64,000 bases of DNA from an uncultured Clostridia bacterium (GTDB lineage: Bacteria > Bacillota > Clostridia > Christensenellales > Pumilibacteraceae), in the NCBI GenBank assembly GCA_944372345.1, contig CALVYT010000038.1, positions 62,001 through 126,000 on the forward strand, in the 5' to 3' direction. The position numbers and the translations under genes were made by a program. Below are positions 8,713 through 16,477 of this stretch, piece by piece (within the stretch, counting starts at the first letter, position 1; each line of letters starts with the position of its first letter). The notes beneath the pieces were generated by a model. It worked only from the letters and a program-made list of their open reading frames with translations. It was not told the origin of the DNA and searched no databases.

Positions 8713-9351
8713 ATGTCCGACCGTGCGGACGAAATAATGCGGCTGCTCGAACAGGCTCATCCCGACGCGCATTGCGAACTGAACTACCGCTCCGACTTCG
8801 AGCTTCTCGTGGCGGTCATACTGTCCGCGCAATGCATGGACAGGCGGGTGAACCTCGTGACGAAGGAGCTGTTCGCGAGCTATAACAAGCCCGAGGATTT
8901 TGCTTCGATGCCGCAGGAGAAACTGGAAACGCTGATACATTCGTGCGGGTTTTTCCGCGCCAAGGCGCGCAGCATAATCTCCGCTTCGACGGATATCATC
9001 GAGCGCTTCGGCGGGAAAGTGCCGTCCACGATGGAAGAACTTCTGACGCTGCGCGGAGTGGGGAGAAAGACGGCGAACGTCGTGCTGTCCGTCGCTTTCG
9101 GCGAATCGACGATAGCGGTGGACACCCATGTGTTCCGCACCGCGCGCAGGCTCGGGCTTTCGGACAAGCCGACTCCGGAGGGCGTGGAAAGAGATCTTAC
9201 GGCGGAAATAAGCGAGGATATGCGCTCAAAAGCACATCATTTGCTTATTTTCCACGGAAGATATGTCTGTCATAGCAGAAATCCGGAGTGCGATAAGTGC
9301 AGTCTGACGGAATATTGCGAGTATTATAAAGGGAACTTACAGGAAAAATAA
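8713..9351 (+). CDS. nth: Endonuclease III
   Basis: A 212-residue DNA glycosylase/AP lyase for oxidised pyrimidines in base excision repair. The helix-hairpin-helix LRGVGRKTANVV holds the catalytic Lys119, and VDTHVFR holds Asp137. A C-terminal [4Fe-4S] cluster motif has four cysteines (CHSRNPECDKCSLTEYC). Length is normal for the family. The gene has its own promoter and an AGAGGAG ribosome site, and its stop overlaps the obgE start by one base (TAATG). Confidence 0.96.
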   Translation: MSDRADEIMRLLEQAHPDAHCELNYRSDFELLVAVILSAQCMDRRVNLVTKELFASYNKPEDFASMPQEKLETLIHSCGFFRAKARSIISASTDIIERFGGKVPSTMEELLTLRGVGRKTANVVLSVAFGESTIAVDTHVFRTARRLGLSDKPTPEGVERDLTAEISEDMRSKAHHLLIFHGRYVCHSRNPECDKCSLTEYCEYYKGNLQEK

Positions 9352-10610
9352 TGTTTGTAGATACTGCGAGAATTTTCATAAAGGCGGGCAACGGCGGCAA
9401 CGGCTGCACGTCTTTTTATACGGAAAAATATGTGAACAACGGCGGTCCCGACGGCGGAAACGGCGGCGAGGGCGGCAGCGTGATATTCCGCGCGGCGGCG
9501 AATAAGAACACGCTCGCGGATTTTAAGTACGCCAAACATTTCCGCGCGGACAACGGCGAGAACGGAAAATCGCGTTACTCCGCGGGTAAAAAAGGCAAGG
9601 ATCTCGTGATAGACGTTCCCGTCGGCACGGTGATCAAGGACGCGGAAACGGGCGGGATCATAGCCGATATGTTTGCCGAGGGACAGACGGTCACCGTTGC
9701 CGAAGGCGGGCGCGGCGGGCGCGGCAACGCGTTCTTCCGTAACTCGCGCCGCCAGGCTCCGCATTTTTCGCAGGCGGGAGAGCGTGCGGAGGAGCACGCT
9801 GTCCTGCTTGAACTGAAAACGATAGCGGACGTCGGACTGATAGGCTATCCCAACGTCGGCAAATCGACGATACTGTCCGTCATAAGCTCCGCGCGCCCGA
9901 AGATAGCCAACTATCATTTCACGACGCTTTCGCCCAATCTCGGCATGGTGAGCGTATACGACGACTCGTTCTCCGTCGCAGATATTCCGGGACTCATAGA
10001 CGGCGCCGCGGAAGGCGCGGGGCTGGGGCACGATTTCCTGCGGCACATAGAGCGCACGCGGCTGCTTGTCCACGTCGTGGACGGGAGCGGGATCGAGGGG
10101 CGCGACCCCGTGGAGGACTATAAGTCGATCTGCCGCGAGCTGGCGGATTACGACGCCGCTCTTGCGGAAAAGCCGCAGATAGTCGTGGTCAATAAAGCGG
10201 ATCTGATGACGGATTATTCGGTGGTCGACGCTCTGGAAAAGCAGACGGGCAAGCGTCCCGTTCTTATGAGCGCGGCAGTACGCAGCGGCGTGGAGGAACT
10301 GATAAAGACGATATATTCCGAACTGTCGGTACTGCCTCCGCCGAAGCCGCTCGAATTTGAGCCGTTCGTATACGAGAAACCGGACAAGACGAGTTTCGAG
10401 GTAGTCAGAACGGACGACGGCGAGTACGAGGTATTCGGCGGGCTCGTGGACGAGCTTGCGCGCAACGTAGTGCTCGATAGTTACGACAGTATGCAATATT
10501 TTCAGCGGCAGATCCGCGAGCGCGGCATAGACAAGGCGCTGAAAAAAGCGGGCGTAAAGACGGGCGATACCGTCAGGATGCTCGACGTGGAGTTTGAATA
10601 CGTTGAATAA
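9351..10610 (+). CDS. obgE: Obg family GTPase
   Basis: A 419-residue GTPase for 50S ribosome maturation and stress control. It has the Gly-rich N-terminal Obg fold (NGGNGCTSF, DGGNGGEGG), a G domain with Walker A GYPNVGKST, switch DIPGLIDGA and NKADL, and a C-terminal OCT domain (about residues 345-419). Start and length are normal. It is cotranscribed with nth and followed by nadD-yqeK and rsfS, so this is a ribosome and NAD cluster typical of Firmicutes. Confidence 0.97.
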   Translation: MFVDTARIFIKAGNGGNGCTSFYTEKYVNNGGPDGGNGGEGGSVIFRAAANKNTLADFKYAKHFRADNGENGKSRYSAGKKGKDLVIDVPVGTVIKDAETGGIIADMFAEGQTVTVAEGGRGGRGNAFFRNSRRQAPHFSQAGERAEEHAVLLELKTIADVGLIGYPNVGKSTILSVISSARPKIANYHFTTLSPNLGMVSVYDDSFSVADIPGLIDGAAEGAGLGHDFLRHIERTRLLVHVVDGSGIEGRDPVEDYKSICRELADYDAALAEKPQIVVVNKADLMTDYSVVDALEKQTGKRPVLMSAAVRSGVEELIKTIYSELSVLPPPKPLEFEPFVYEKPDKTSFEVVRTDDGEYEVFGGLVDELARNVVLDSYDSMQYFQRQIRERGIDKALKKAGVKTGDTVRMLDVEFEYVE

Positions 10611-11724
10611 CGGCAATATAATTTACGGCGGCACGTTCGACCCGCCGACGGCTGCGCACGCGCGTCTGATAAGAGAGCTGTCCGAACGGTTCGGGAAAGT
10701 TACGGTAGTGCCGTGCAAAGTTTCACCGTTCAAGGTCTCGACGGGCGCGACGGCGGAGCAGCGGCTGGAAATGCTGCGGACGATCGTGCGCGGAGTGCCG
10801 CGCGTCGTCATATCCGCGTTCGAGCTCGACCGCGAAGGCACGGACTATACCTATATCACTCTCGGTCATTTCGCGGACGGCTCGCCGCTGTATATGTGCG
10901 TGGGCAGCGAGATGATAATAGAACTCGAACGTTGGAAGCGGACGGACGAGATAGCTCGTCTTGCGCAGCTGTACGTCGTGCCGCGTCCGCATTTCCCGCT
11001 GACGGAGGAAGGCAAGGCAAAAATGCGCGCGCTGGGAATGAGATATTCCGTCGCGGATTTTTCGGGAGGGGAAGGGTCGTCGTCCGAAGTGCGGATATCC
11101 GTCGCTATGGGCAAAGCAGATATGTTCCTGACGAAAGAGATCGCCGATTACGTCACGCGGAACGGACTTTACGGGGATTACTGTTATGTAAACGGTTTGT
11201 ACGCCCGTTTCGGGATGAAGAGATCGCGCATAGAGCATTCGTTTTCTGCGGCGCTCTGCGGAGTAGGTCTGGCGAAAAGACTGTGCGTGGACACGCATAA
11301 AGCGACGACGGCGCTGCTGCTGCACGACATAGGCAAATATGTGACGAAAGAGGACGCGGAAAAACTCGGCGTGAGATTTGACGGCAGGATAGACGGTATG
11401 CCGCTGCCCGTCAGGCACGCGGAGATAGGCGCGGAACTACTGCGGCAGGTGATCGGGATCGATGACGACGACATAATAGAAGCCGTCAGGTGGCACACTA
11501 CGGGCAGAGCGGCTATGACCCCGATCGAGAAAGTCGTATATCTTGCGGATTATATAGAGCCGCTCCGCGATTTTCCGGGCGTGGACGAACTGCGCGCGGA
11601 AACGGAAAAGAGCATAGACGGCGGACTGCTCGCCGCTCTCCGCAATTCCGTCGAACATGTCGGGAAAGACGCTCTGTACCCCGCGACGGCGGAGGCATAC
11701 GAATATTACAAGGAGAAAAAATGA
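10603..11724 (+). CDS. nadD: NadD-YqeK fusion: NaMN adenylyltransferase plus HD hydrolase
   Basis: One frame encodes two enzymes. The N-terminal ~200 residues are nicotinate-nucleotide adenylyltransferase (GGTFDPP...H, then SSSEVR near the end of the domain), which makes deamido-NAD. The first His of the usual HxGH is Thr here (GGTFDPPTAAH), a change seen in other nucleotidyltransferases. The C-terminal ~180 residues are a YqeK-like HD domain (HSFSAA, LLHDIGKY, VRHAEIGA, YLADYIEP), a family that hydrolyses diadenosine tetraphosphate. TTG 10603 is preferred because GGAG lies 10 nt upstream; TTG 10594 is in frame but too close to it. Both overlap the end of obgE. Confidence 0.9.
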   Translation: MNNGNIIYGGTFDPPTAAHARLIRELSERFGKVTVVPCKVSPFKVSTGATAEQRLEMLRTIVRGVPRVVISAFELDREGTDYTYITLGHFADGSPLYMCVGSEMIIELERWKRTDEIARLAQLYVVPRPHFPLTEEGKAKMRALGMRYSVADFSGGEGSSSEVRISVAMGKADMFLTKEIADYVTRNGLYGDYCYVNGLYARFGMKRSRIEHSFSAALCGVGLAKRLCVDTHKATTALLLHDIGKYVTKEDAEKLGVRFDGRIDGMPLPVRHAEIGAELLRQVIGIDDDDIIEAVRWHTTGRAAMTPIEKVVYLADYIEPLRDFPGVDELRAETEKSIDGGLLAALRNSVEHVGKDALYPATAEAYEYYKEKK

Positions 11725-12086
11725 AAACCGTTACCAAAGAACAGGCGCACGAGCTTGCGGAAAAGATAGCCGCGGTCATCGACGAAAAGAAAGGCAGGGA
11801 CATAGTTATAATAGACATCTCGGAAAAATCCGTGCTCGCGGATTATTTCGTGATAGCGAGCGGAAGATCGACGACGGCGGTCAGGTCGCTGTGCGACAAC
11901 GTGGAAGAAAAGCTGTCGAAAGAGGGCATAGAACCCGTGCGCCGCGACGGAATGAACGAAACGAAGTGGATAGTTATGGATTACGGCAGCGTTATCCTTC
12001 ACGTCTTTCACGAAGAGACCCGCGAGTATTACCGACTCGAACGGCTTTGGGTGGACGGAGCGAACTGCGAGCGTTACGGAGAGTAA
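11721..12086 (+). CDS. rsfS: Ribosomal silencing factor RsfS
   Basis: A 121-residue RsfS/Iojap protein that binds L14 and blocks 30S-50S joining when nutrients are low. Family motifs are DIVIIDISEKS, LADYFVIASG and the C-terminal ILHVFHEETREYYRLERLW. The ATG at 11721 follows AGGAG and overlaps the nadD-yqeK stop (ATGA), so translation is probably coupled. The nadD-yqeK-rsfS order is a standard Firmicutes arrangement. Confidence 0.95.
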   Translation: MKTVTKEQAHELAEKIAAVIDEKKGRDIVIIDISEKSVLADYFVIASGRSTTAVRSLCDNVEEKLSKEGIEPVRRDGMNETKWIVMDYGSVILHVFHEETREYYRLERLWVDGANCERYGE

Positions 12087-12089
12087 CTT

Positions 12090-13013
12090 ATGGAGTGGGA
12101 AGCGGCATTTCTCGAAACTCTGCAACGCAGCCGCAACGGATTTTTCGACGCGTTCTGGCAGGGAGTGACCCTGCTCGGCGAGGAGATATTCGTCATTGCG
12201 GTCATTATGTTCGTGTTCTGGTGCGTCGATACCCGCAAAGGGTTCAAGATGATGAACGTCTATTTCGTCGGCGCGGCGATAGTCGCGGGCGTAAAGGCGC
12301 TCGTGGGGCGTGTGCGCCCGTTCACCGAATACGACGGCAGGGTGGTATCGGTAGGCGAAAAGAGCTCCGACTACTGTTTCCCGAGCGGGCATACCAACAG
12401 CATCACGATGCTGTCCGCGCTCACGGTGAGGGAGTTTCCGAAAGCGCGTAAAGTAACGCTGCCCGTCGGGATCGTGCTTGTCCTGCTCGTTATGTTTTCG
12501 CGTATGTATCTCGGTCAGCATTATCCGACGGACGTGCTTGCGGGTGCGGCTACGGGCGTGCTTATCGTGCTGCTTTTCGGTTGGCTTTACGATTTTCTCG
12601 GGAATAAGGAAGAATATCTCGCGTTCGTGCTCGTTCCCGCAGCGGTCATAGCTACGGTATTTATCGGCATTTTCGCGATGGATACGGGCTTTGCTGATAC
12701 GGCGCTCAAACTGACCGGCGTTATGTCGAGCGTATACGTCTGTTATTTTCTGCAAAAACGCGTCGTGCGTTTCGACGCGAAAGCGAGCGTCAGGCAGAAT
12801 ATCGTCAAATATCTGATCGGCGCGGCGGGAGCGATGGTGATCTTTCTGCCGTTTGAACTGTCGTTCGTCGCGGAGCTGTCGCTGTGGATAACGGACTATC
12901 TGCGTTTCTTCCTGCTCGGCGTGTGGCTTGTTCTCGGCGCTCCCGCGCTGTTCGGAGCGCTCGGACTTTGCAGGACGCCCGCCGGCAGTGAAAATATACG
13001 TCAAAACGGTTGA
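12090..13013 (+). CDS. PAP2-family membrane phosphatase
   Basis: A 307-residue integral membrane protein with the three PAP2 signatures: K-x6-RP (KALVGRVRP), PSGH (FPSGHTNS) and SR-x5-H-x3-D (SRMYLGQHYPTD). About seven or eight hydrophobic helices. The family dephosphorylates lipid phosphates such as undecaprenyl pyrophosphate or phosphatidate; the substrate here is open. It follows rsfS by 3 bp, and its stop codon lies inside the -35 box of the next promoter. Confidence 0.85.
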   Translation: MEWEAAFLETLQRSRNGFFDAFWQGVTLLGEEIFVIAVIMFVFWCVDTRKGFKMMNVYFVGAAIVAGVKALVGRVRPFTEYDGRVVSVGEKSSDYCFPSGHTNSITMLSALTVREFPKARKVTLPVGIVLVLLVMFSRMYLGQHYPTDVLAGAATGVLIVLLFGWLYDFLGNKEEYLAFVLVPAAVIATVFIGIFAMDTGFADTALKLTGVMSSVYVCYFLQKRVVRFDAKASVRQNIVKYLIGAAGAMVIFLPFELSFVAELSLWITDYLRFFLLGVWLVLGAPALFGALGLCRTPAGSENIRQNG

Positions 13014-13038
13014 CATTCTTTCGGAATTGTAATAATAT
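13010..13038 (+). promoter_or_regulatory. Promoter of the FMN riboswitch transcript
   Basis: A consensus TTGACA (13010-13015), 17-bp spacer and TAATAT (13033-13038). The riboswitch aptamer begins 12 bp after the -10 box. Confidence 0.85.
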
Positions 13039-13049
13039 ATCGTCAGACA

Positions 13050-13158
<109 letters not shown>

Positions 13159-13187
13159 GTTTTTGTTTTTGCGTTTTGTATTGAGCG

Positions 13188-13221
13188 AAACCGCCTCTTT
13201 TGCGTGAAGGAGGCGGTTTTT
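13188..13221 (+). terminator. Riboswitch expression-platform terminator, also masks the SD
   Basis: AAACCGCCTC (13188-13197) pairs with GAGGCGGTTT, followed by a T tract ending at 13221. The 3' arm contains the AAGGAGG ribosome binding site of ribU, so the same hairpin could act on both transcription and translation. Confidence 0.85.
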
Positions 13222-13225
13222 GATA

Positions 13226-14416
13226 ATGAAAAAAACGATAGCGAAGGTAAGCGGGAGCGCGAAGATAAAACCCGCGGACGGTGCGGCGGGCGCCGACAAG
13301 GAAGTGAAAGCGCCGTCGCGCGGAAGAGAGATAGTAAAGCGGTATTTTACCGCGCAGCGCATAGCCACGCTCGCGATGCTGACGGCGATAGGGTACGCGC
13401 TGTCGTGGCTGGAATTTTCCGTATTCCCGCCGGCGTCCTTTCTGAAATTCGATTTTTCCAATGTCGCGACGATGCTCGGGGCGTATATGCTCGGACCCGT
13501 CGGCGCGATAGTCATAGAGGGCGTCAAACAAGCGTTGTGCCTGATAACATCGACGTCGGGCGGAGTGGGACAGTTGGCGAATTTCCTGACCACGCTCTCG
13601 TTTATAATAGTGCCGTCCGTGCTCTATAAGTTCAAAAAAGGTTTGCCGTGGGTCGCCGCGGGAATGGGGATAGGCTGCGTGCTGCAAATAGCCGTTTCGC
13701 TTGTCTGCAACAGATATATCAATTTCCCTCTGTATATGGGTGAAGAAGCGGGCAATATGTTCGCCGATCTGTTCTGGTATATCATCGCGTTCAACGCGAT
13801 CAAGGGAGTGGCGATAAGCGCGCTTACGCTGCTGCTCTATAAGCGGCTTTCCAAAGTGATGAAACTGATATTCGGCGGGAATAAAAAGGCGAAAGCGGGC
13901 AATGCGCCGCATGGCGGCAATAAAGAGACGCGCCCTGCGGAGAATGGCGGCAAATCGGTTGCAAATCGCGCGGAAGAAGTGTATAATATACATATGCGCA
14001 AGGTCGTTACGAAAAGCGAAGAGGAAACGCGCGGAGTCGCGCGCGGGCTCGCCGCCGGGTTTACCGGCGGAGAGGTCGTTCTGCTTTCGGGCGAACTCGG
14101 TGCGGGAAAGACGGTTTTTGCGAAAGGCGTCGCCGAGGCTCTCGGTATAACCGACGACGTTAAAAGTCCGACGTTCACGCTTTCCTGCGAATATTCCGGC
14201 AGACTCCGCCTTGTTCATATAGACGCGTACCGCCTTTCGGACGGAGCGGAAGCCGAAGCCTGCGGGCTTGACGAAAATTTCGGCGAAGCGGGAACGGTAT
14301 GCCTTATCGAATGGCCGTCGCGCATACAGAGCATATTGCCGCGTAAGCGCATAAGCGTGGAGATCGTGCGCACGGGCGATACCGAAAGGGAGATCACTAT
14401 AAATGCTGACGAGTAA
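13226..14416 (+). CDS. ribU: RibU riboflavin ECF transporter subunit, in-frame with TsaE
   Basis: The first ~230 residues are a RibU-type S component: a basic N-terminal extension, then about six hydrophobic helices with RIATLAMLTAIGYALSWLEF-type sequence and LKFDFSNV. It imports riboflavin with a shared ECF ATPase module. The FMN riboswitch directly upstream supports this. There is no stop codon after the last helix. A Gly/Lys/Asn-rich linker of about 45 residues leads straight into TsaE (Met codon at 13994). The start is either ATG 13226 or TTG 13220; AAGGAGG (13207-13213) is 12 and 6 nt away, respectively. A real two-domain product, a lost stop codon or a sequencing error are all possible. 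Confidence 0.85.
   Translation: MKKTIAKVSGSAKIKPADGAAGADKEVKAPSRGREIVKRYFTAQRIATLAMLTAIGYALSWLEFSVFPPASFLKFDFSNVATMLGAYMLGPVGAIVIEGVKQALCLITSTSGGVGQLANFLTTLSFIIVPSVLYKFKKGLPWVAAGMGIGCVLQIAVSLVCNRYINFPLYMGEEAGNMFADLFWYIIAFNAIKGVAISALTLLLYKRLSKVMKLIFGGNKKAKAGNAPHGGNKETRPAENGGKSVANRAEEVYNIHMRKVVTKSEEETRGVARGLAAGFTGGEVVLLSGELGAGKTVFAKGVAEALGITDDVKSPTFTLSCEYSGRLRLVHIDAYRLSDGAEAEACGLDENFGEAGTVCLIEWPSRIQSILPRKRISVEIVRTGDTEREITINADE
13959..13987 (+). promoter_or_regulatory. Promoter inside the RibU-TsaE frame
   Basis: TTGCAA (13959-13964), 17-bp spacer, TATAAT (13982-13987). Only 6 bp separate the -10 box from the tsaE ATG, so transcription should begin at or next to the start codon. Confidence 0.7.
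13994..14416 (+). CDS. tsaE: TsaE, ATPase for tRNA t6A synthesis
   Basis: About 140 residues from ATG 13994. It has the P-loop SGELGAGKTVFAKGVAEALG, SPTFTLSCEY, the HIDAYRL motif and CLIEWPSRI, all typical of TsaE, which drives the TsaBD cycle for N6-threonylcarbamoyladenosine at tRNA A37. Length counted from this ATG is normal for the family, so independent expression is likely, although the frame also continues upstream into ribU without a stop. It lacks a Shine-Dalgarno. tsaB follows after yhbY. The tsaC and tsaD genes are not in the window. Confidence 0.9.
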   Translation: MRKVVTKSEEETRGVARGLAAGFTGGEVVLLSGELGAGKTVFAKGVAEALGITDDVKSPTFTLSCEYSGRLRLVHIDAYRLSDGAEAEACGLDENFGEAGTVCLIEWPSRIQSILPRKRISVEIVRTGDTEREITINADE

Positions 14417-14696
14417 ACAAAGGGCGAAGCTGCGGTCGCTTGCTTCGACTATGCCGTCGATCTTTCAGATAGGCAAGGGCGCCGTTTCGGACAATCTGAC
14501 CGAGGGGCTGGACAGTGCGCTGTCCGCGCGCGAACTGATCAAGATCACCGTGCTCAAAAACTGCGACTACGAGGCGGACGATCTTATGCGCCTGCTCGAA
14601 GTGAAACTGCGCGCCGAAGCGGTGTGCAGGATAGGCAATAAGATAGTGCTCTACCGTTACAGCCGCAAAGAGGGGGTCAAACACATAGAGTTATGA
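14403..14696 (+). CDS. yhbY: YhbY RNA-binding protein
   Basis: A 97-residue CRM-domain protein (CRS1/YhbY family) associated with pre-50S ribosomes. Typical features are LTSKQRAKLRSLA at the N-terminus, the basic-loop region FQIGKGAVSDN and the C-terminal GNKIVLYR. It overlaps the tsaE end by 14 bp, and its stop overlaps the tsaB start (ATGA), so expression is coupled within the cluster. Confidence 0.93.
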   Translation: MLTSKQRAKLRSLASTMPSIFQIGKGAVSDNLTEGLDSALSARELIKITVLKNCDYEADDLMRLLEVKLRAEAVCRIGNKIVLYRYSRKEGVKHIEL

Positions 14697-15346
14697 ATTA
14701 TCTCGCGATAGATACGGCTTCCGAATCCCTCAAAGTGCTCGTATCGTTCGGCGGCAGGCGCGGATATTACGAATGCGGGGACTTTACGGCGGCTTCCGTC
14801 AGGCTTATGCCCGAGGTGGACAGACTGCTCGGCGAGTGCGGAGCGAAACTATCCGATATGGACTTCTTCGCCTGCGTGACGGGTCCGGGGTCGTTTACCG
14901 GCATCAGGATAGGACTTGCGACGGTCAAGGCGTTCGCCTACGTCTGCGGCAAACCGACAGTGGGTGTGACCGCGCTCGAACTTCTCGCATATAACTGTAA
15001 GGGCGAGGATCCCTGCGTCGCAGTGTGCGACGCGTCCAACGGTATGCGTTACGTCGCCGTATACGACGGCGCGATGCGCGAACTGCTTTCGCCGAGAGCG
15101 ATCTCGTCGGACGAACTGGACGCGTTTCTTGCCGAGATCGAAGAGCCGCACGCTCTCGTATCGGATAAACGCTCTTCGGCGGGGATAAATTCCTTCGTGC
15201 CCGAAAACAGCGGCGACGCGTTCGCCGCTCTTGTGGAAGCGCACGCCGCGGAGGCTGCGGACGGGAACGCGCTCGTTCCTCTCTATATCCGCAAGCCGCA
15301 GGCGGAGCGCGATCTGGAAAAGCGTAATGGTACGGCGGGCGACTGA
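14693..15346 (+). CDS. tsaB: TsaB, tRNA t6A complex subunit
   Basis: A 217-residue TsaB. It begins YLAIDTASESLKV and has the signature VTGPGSFTGIRIGLATVKAFA. It is an inactive ASKHA-fold scaffold partner of TsaD and TsaE for t6A37 formation. It lies between yhbY and rimI, overlapping both, in the common tsaE-tsaB-rimI order. Confidence 0.95.
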   Translation: MNYLAIDTASESLKVLVSFGGRRGYYECGDFTAASVRLMPEVDRLLGECGAKLSDMDFFACVTGPGSFTGIRIGLATVKAFAYVCGKPTVGVTALELLAYNCKGEDPCVAVCDASNGMRYVAVYDGAMRELLSPRAISSDELDAFLAEIEEPHALVSDKRSSAGINSFVPENSGDAFAALVEAHAAEAADGNALVPLYIRKPQAERDLEKRNGTAGD

Positions 15347-15749
15347 CGGGGATATACCCGAAGTGGCGGGCATAATGCGCGGCTGCGTCGTTCCCGCGTG
15401 GACGGACGAACAGGTGCGCGCGGCGTTCGCGTCGGAAAATACGGACGTATTCGTATTCGACGACGGAAAGATAGAAGGCTATCTGATAGCGGAAAACGTG
15501 CTCGGCGAACGCTGCATAGCGTCCGTCGCCGTGCGTGAAGATATGCGGAAAATGGGGATAGGCAAAGCGCTGATGAACGCGGCTTTGTCTGGAGACGCGG
15601 AGTCCGTTTACCTCGAAGTGAACGAGCACAACGCTCCCGCGATCTCGCTTTACGCGTCGTGCGGATTTGAGCCCGCGGGGCTGCGCAAAGGCTACTACGG
15701 CGACGCGTCCGCCGTTATAATGACGCGAAGGCTCGGCTTACGCTCGTAA
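15327..15749 (+). CDS. rimI: RimI-like GNAT N-acetyltransferase
   Basis: A 140-residue GNAT enzyme. Acetyl-CoA-binding motif A is ASVAVREDMRKMGIGKAL, followed by LEVNEHNAPAISLYASCGFE, the RimI-type motif for N-terminal acetylation of ribosomal protein bS18. The ATG at 15327 overlaps tsaB by 20 bp; the frame continues further upstream inside tsaB but that part does not resemble the family. Position after tsaB supports the rimI call. Confidence 0.88.
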   Translation: MVRRATDGDIPEVAGIMRGCVVPAWTDEQVRAAFASENTDVFVFDDGKIEGYLIAENVLGERCIASVAVREDMRKMGIGKALMNAALSGDAESVYLEVNEHNAPAISLYASCGFEPAGLRKGYYGDASAVIMTRRLGLRS

Positions 15750-15799
15750 ACGGACTGGAAACCGAAACTGAATATATCGAAGGTACGGGCGTTCCGCTC

Positions 15800-16477
15800 G
15801 TGTTTCTGCACGGTTGGGGCGGCAGCGTGCGCTCGTTCGGCGGCGCGTTCGATTGGTTCGCGGCGCGCGGCAGGACGTGCCTGGCGTTTTCTTTCCCGCC
15901 GTTCGGCGGATCGGATATGCCTCCCGAGGACTGGGTACTGCGCGACTATTCGGCGCATACGCTCGCATTGCTCGACGTGTTCGGCATAGACAGAGCGGTG
16001 CTCGTCGGGCACAGCTTCGGCGGGCGTGTAGCGATAGACATAGCGTCTGGATCCGACAGGCGCAGGGCGGCTGCGCTCGCGCTCGTATCGGCGGCGGGGA
16101 TCAGACCGCGCCGCGGACCCGCTTACGCATTGCGGCGGCTGCGGTTCCTGTATGACAGGAAAAAGGGGCGCGACGTGACGAAATACTATTCGCCCGACTG
16201 GCTCGCGCTGCCCGAACGTATGCGGGGCGTGTTCGCGCGGATAGTATCTCTCGACCTGACTGACAGACTGCGCGGTATCGGCTGTCCGACGGCTCTTATG
16301 TGGGGCGACCGCGATACGGAAACTCCGCCGTATATGTGCAGGATGATGAAACGCCGCATACGCGGCTCGGAGATCGTAAAATTGAGGGGAGGGCATTTCG
16401 CCTACGCCGAAGATCACCTTACGTTCGTGACTTCGCTGGCGGATCTGATTGACAAATGGACACGGCGCTCGACATAA
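15800..16477 (+). CDS. Alpha/beta-fold hydrolase (start uncertain)
   Basis: About 225 residues with the HGWGGS oxyanion region, nucleophile elbow VGHSFGG, the acid in WGDRD and the final His in GGHFAYAE, so the catalytic triad is complete. Substrate unknown. The listed start is a GTG inside the first beta-strand (LVFLHGWGG). The frame is open upstream to 15671 and encodes a plausible N-terminus (LVNGLETETEYIEGTGVP), but there is no ATG, GTG or TTG there. A CTG at 15755 or a small sequence change could restore a full start. It ends inside the MurF-like gene. Confidence 0.8.
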   Translation: MFLHGWGGSVRSFGGAFDWFAARGRTCLAFSFPPFGGSDMPPEDWVLRDYSAHTLALLDVFGIDRAVLVGHSFGGRVAIDIASGSDRRRAAALALVSAAGIRPRRGPAYALRRLRFLYDRKKGRDVTKYYSPDWLALPERMRGVFARIVSLDLTDRLRGIGCPTALMWGDRDTETPPYMCRMMKRRIRGSEIVKLRGGHFAYAEDHLTFVTSLADLIDKWTRRST

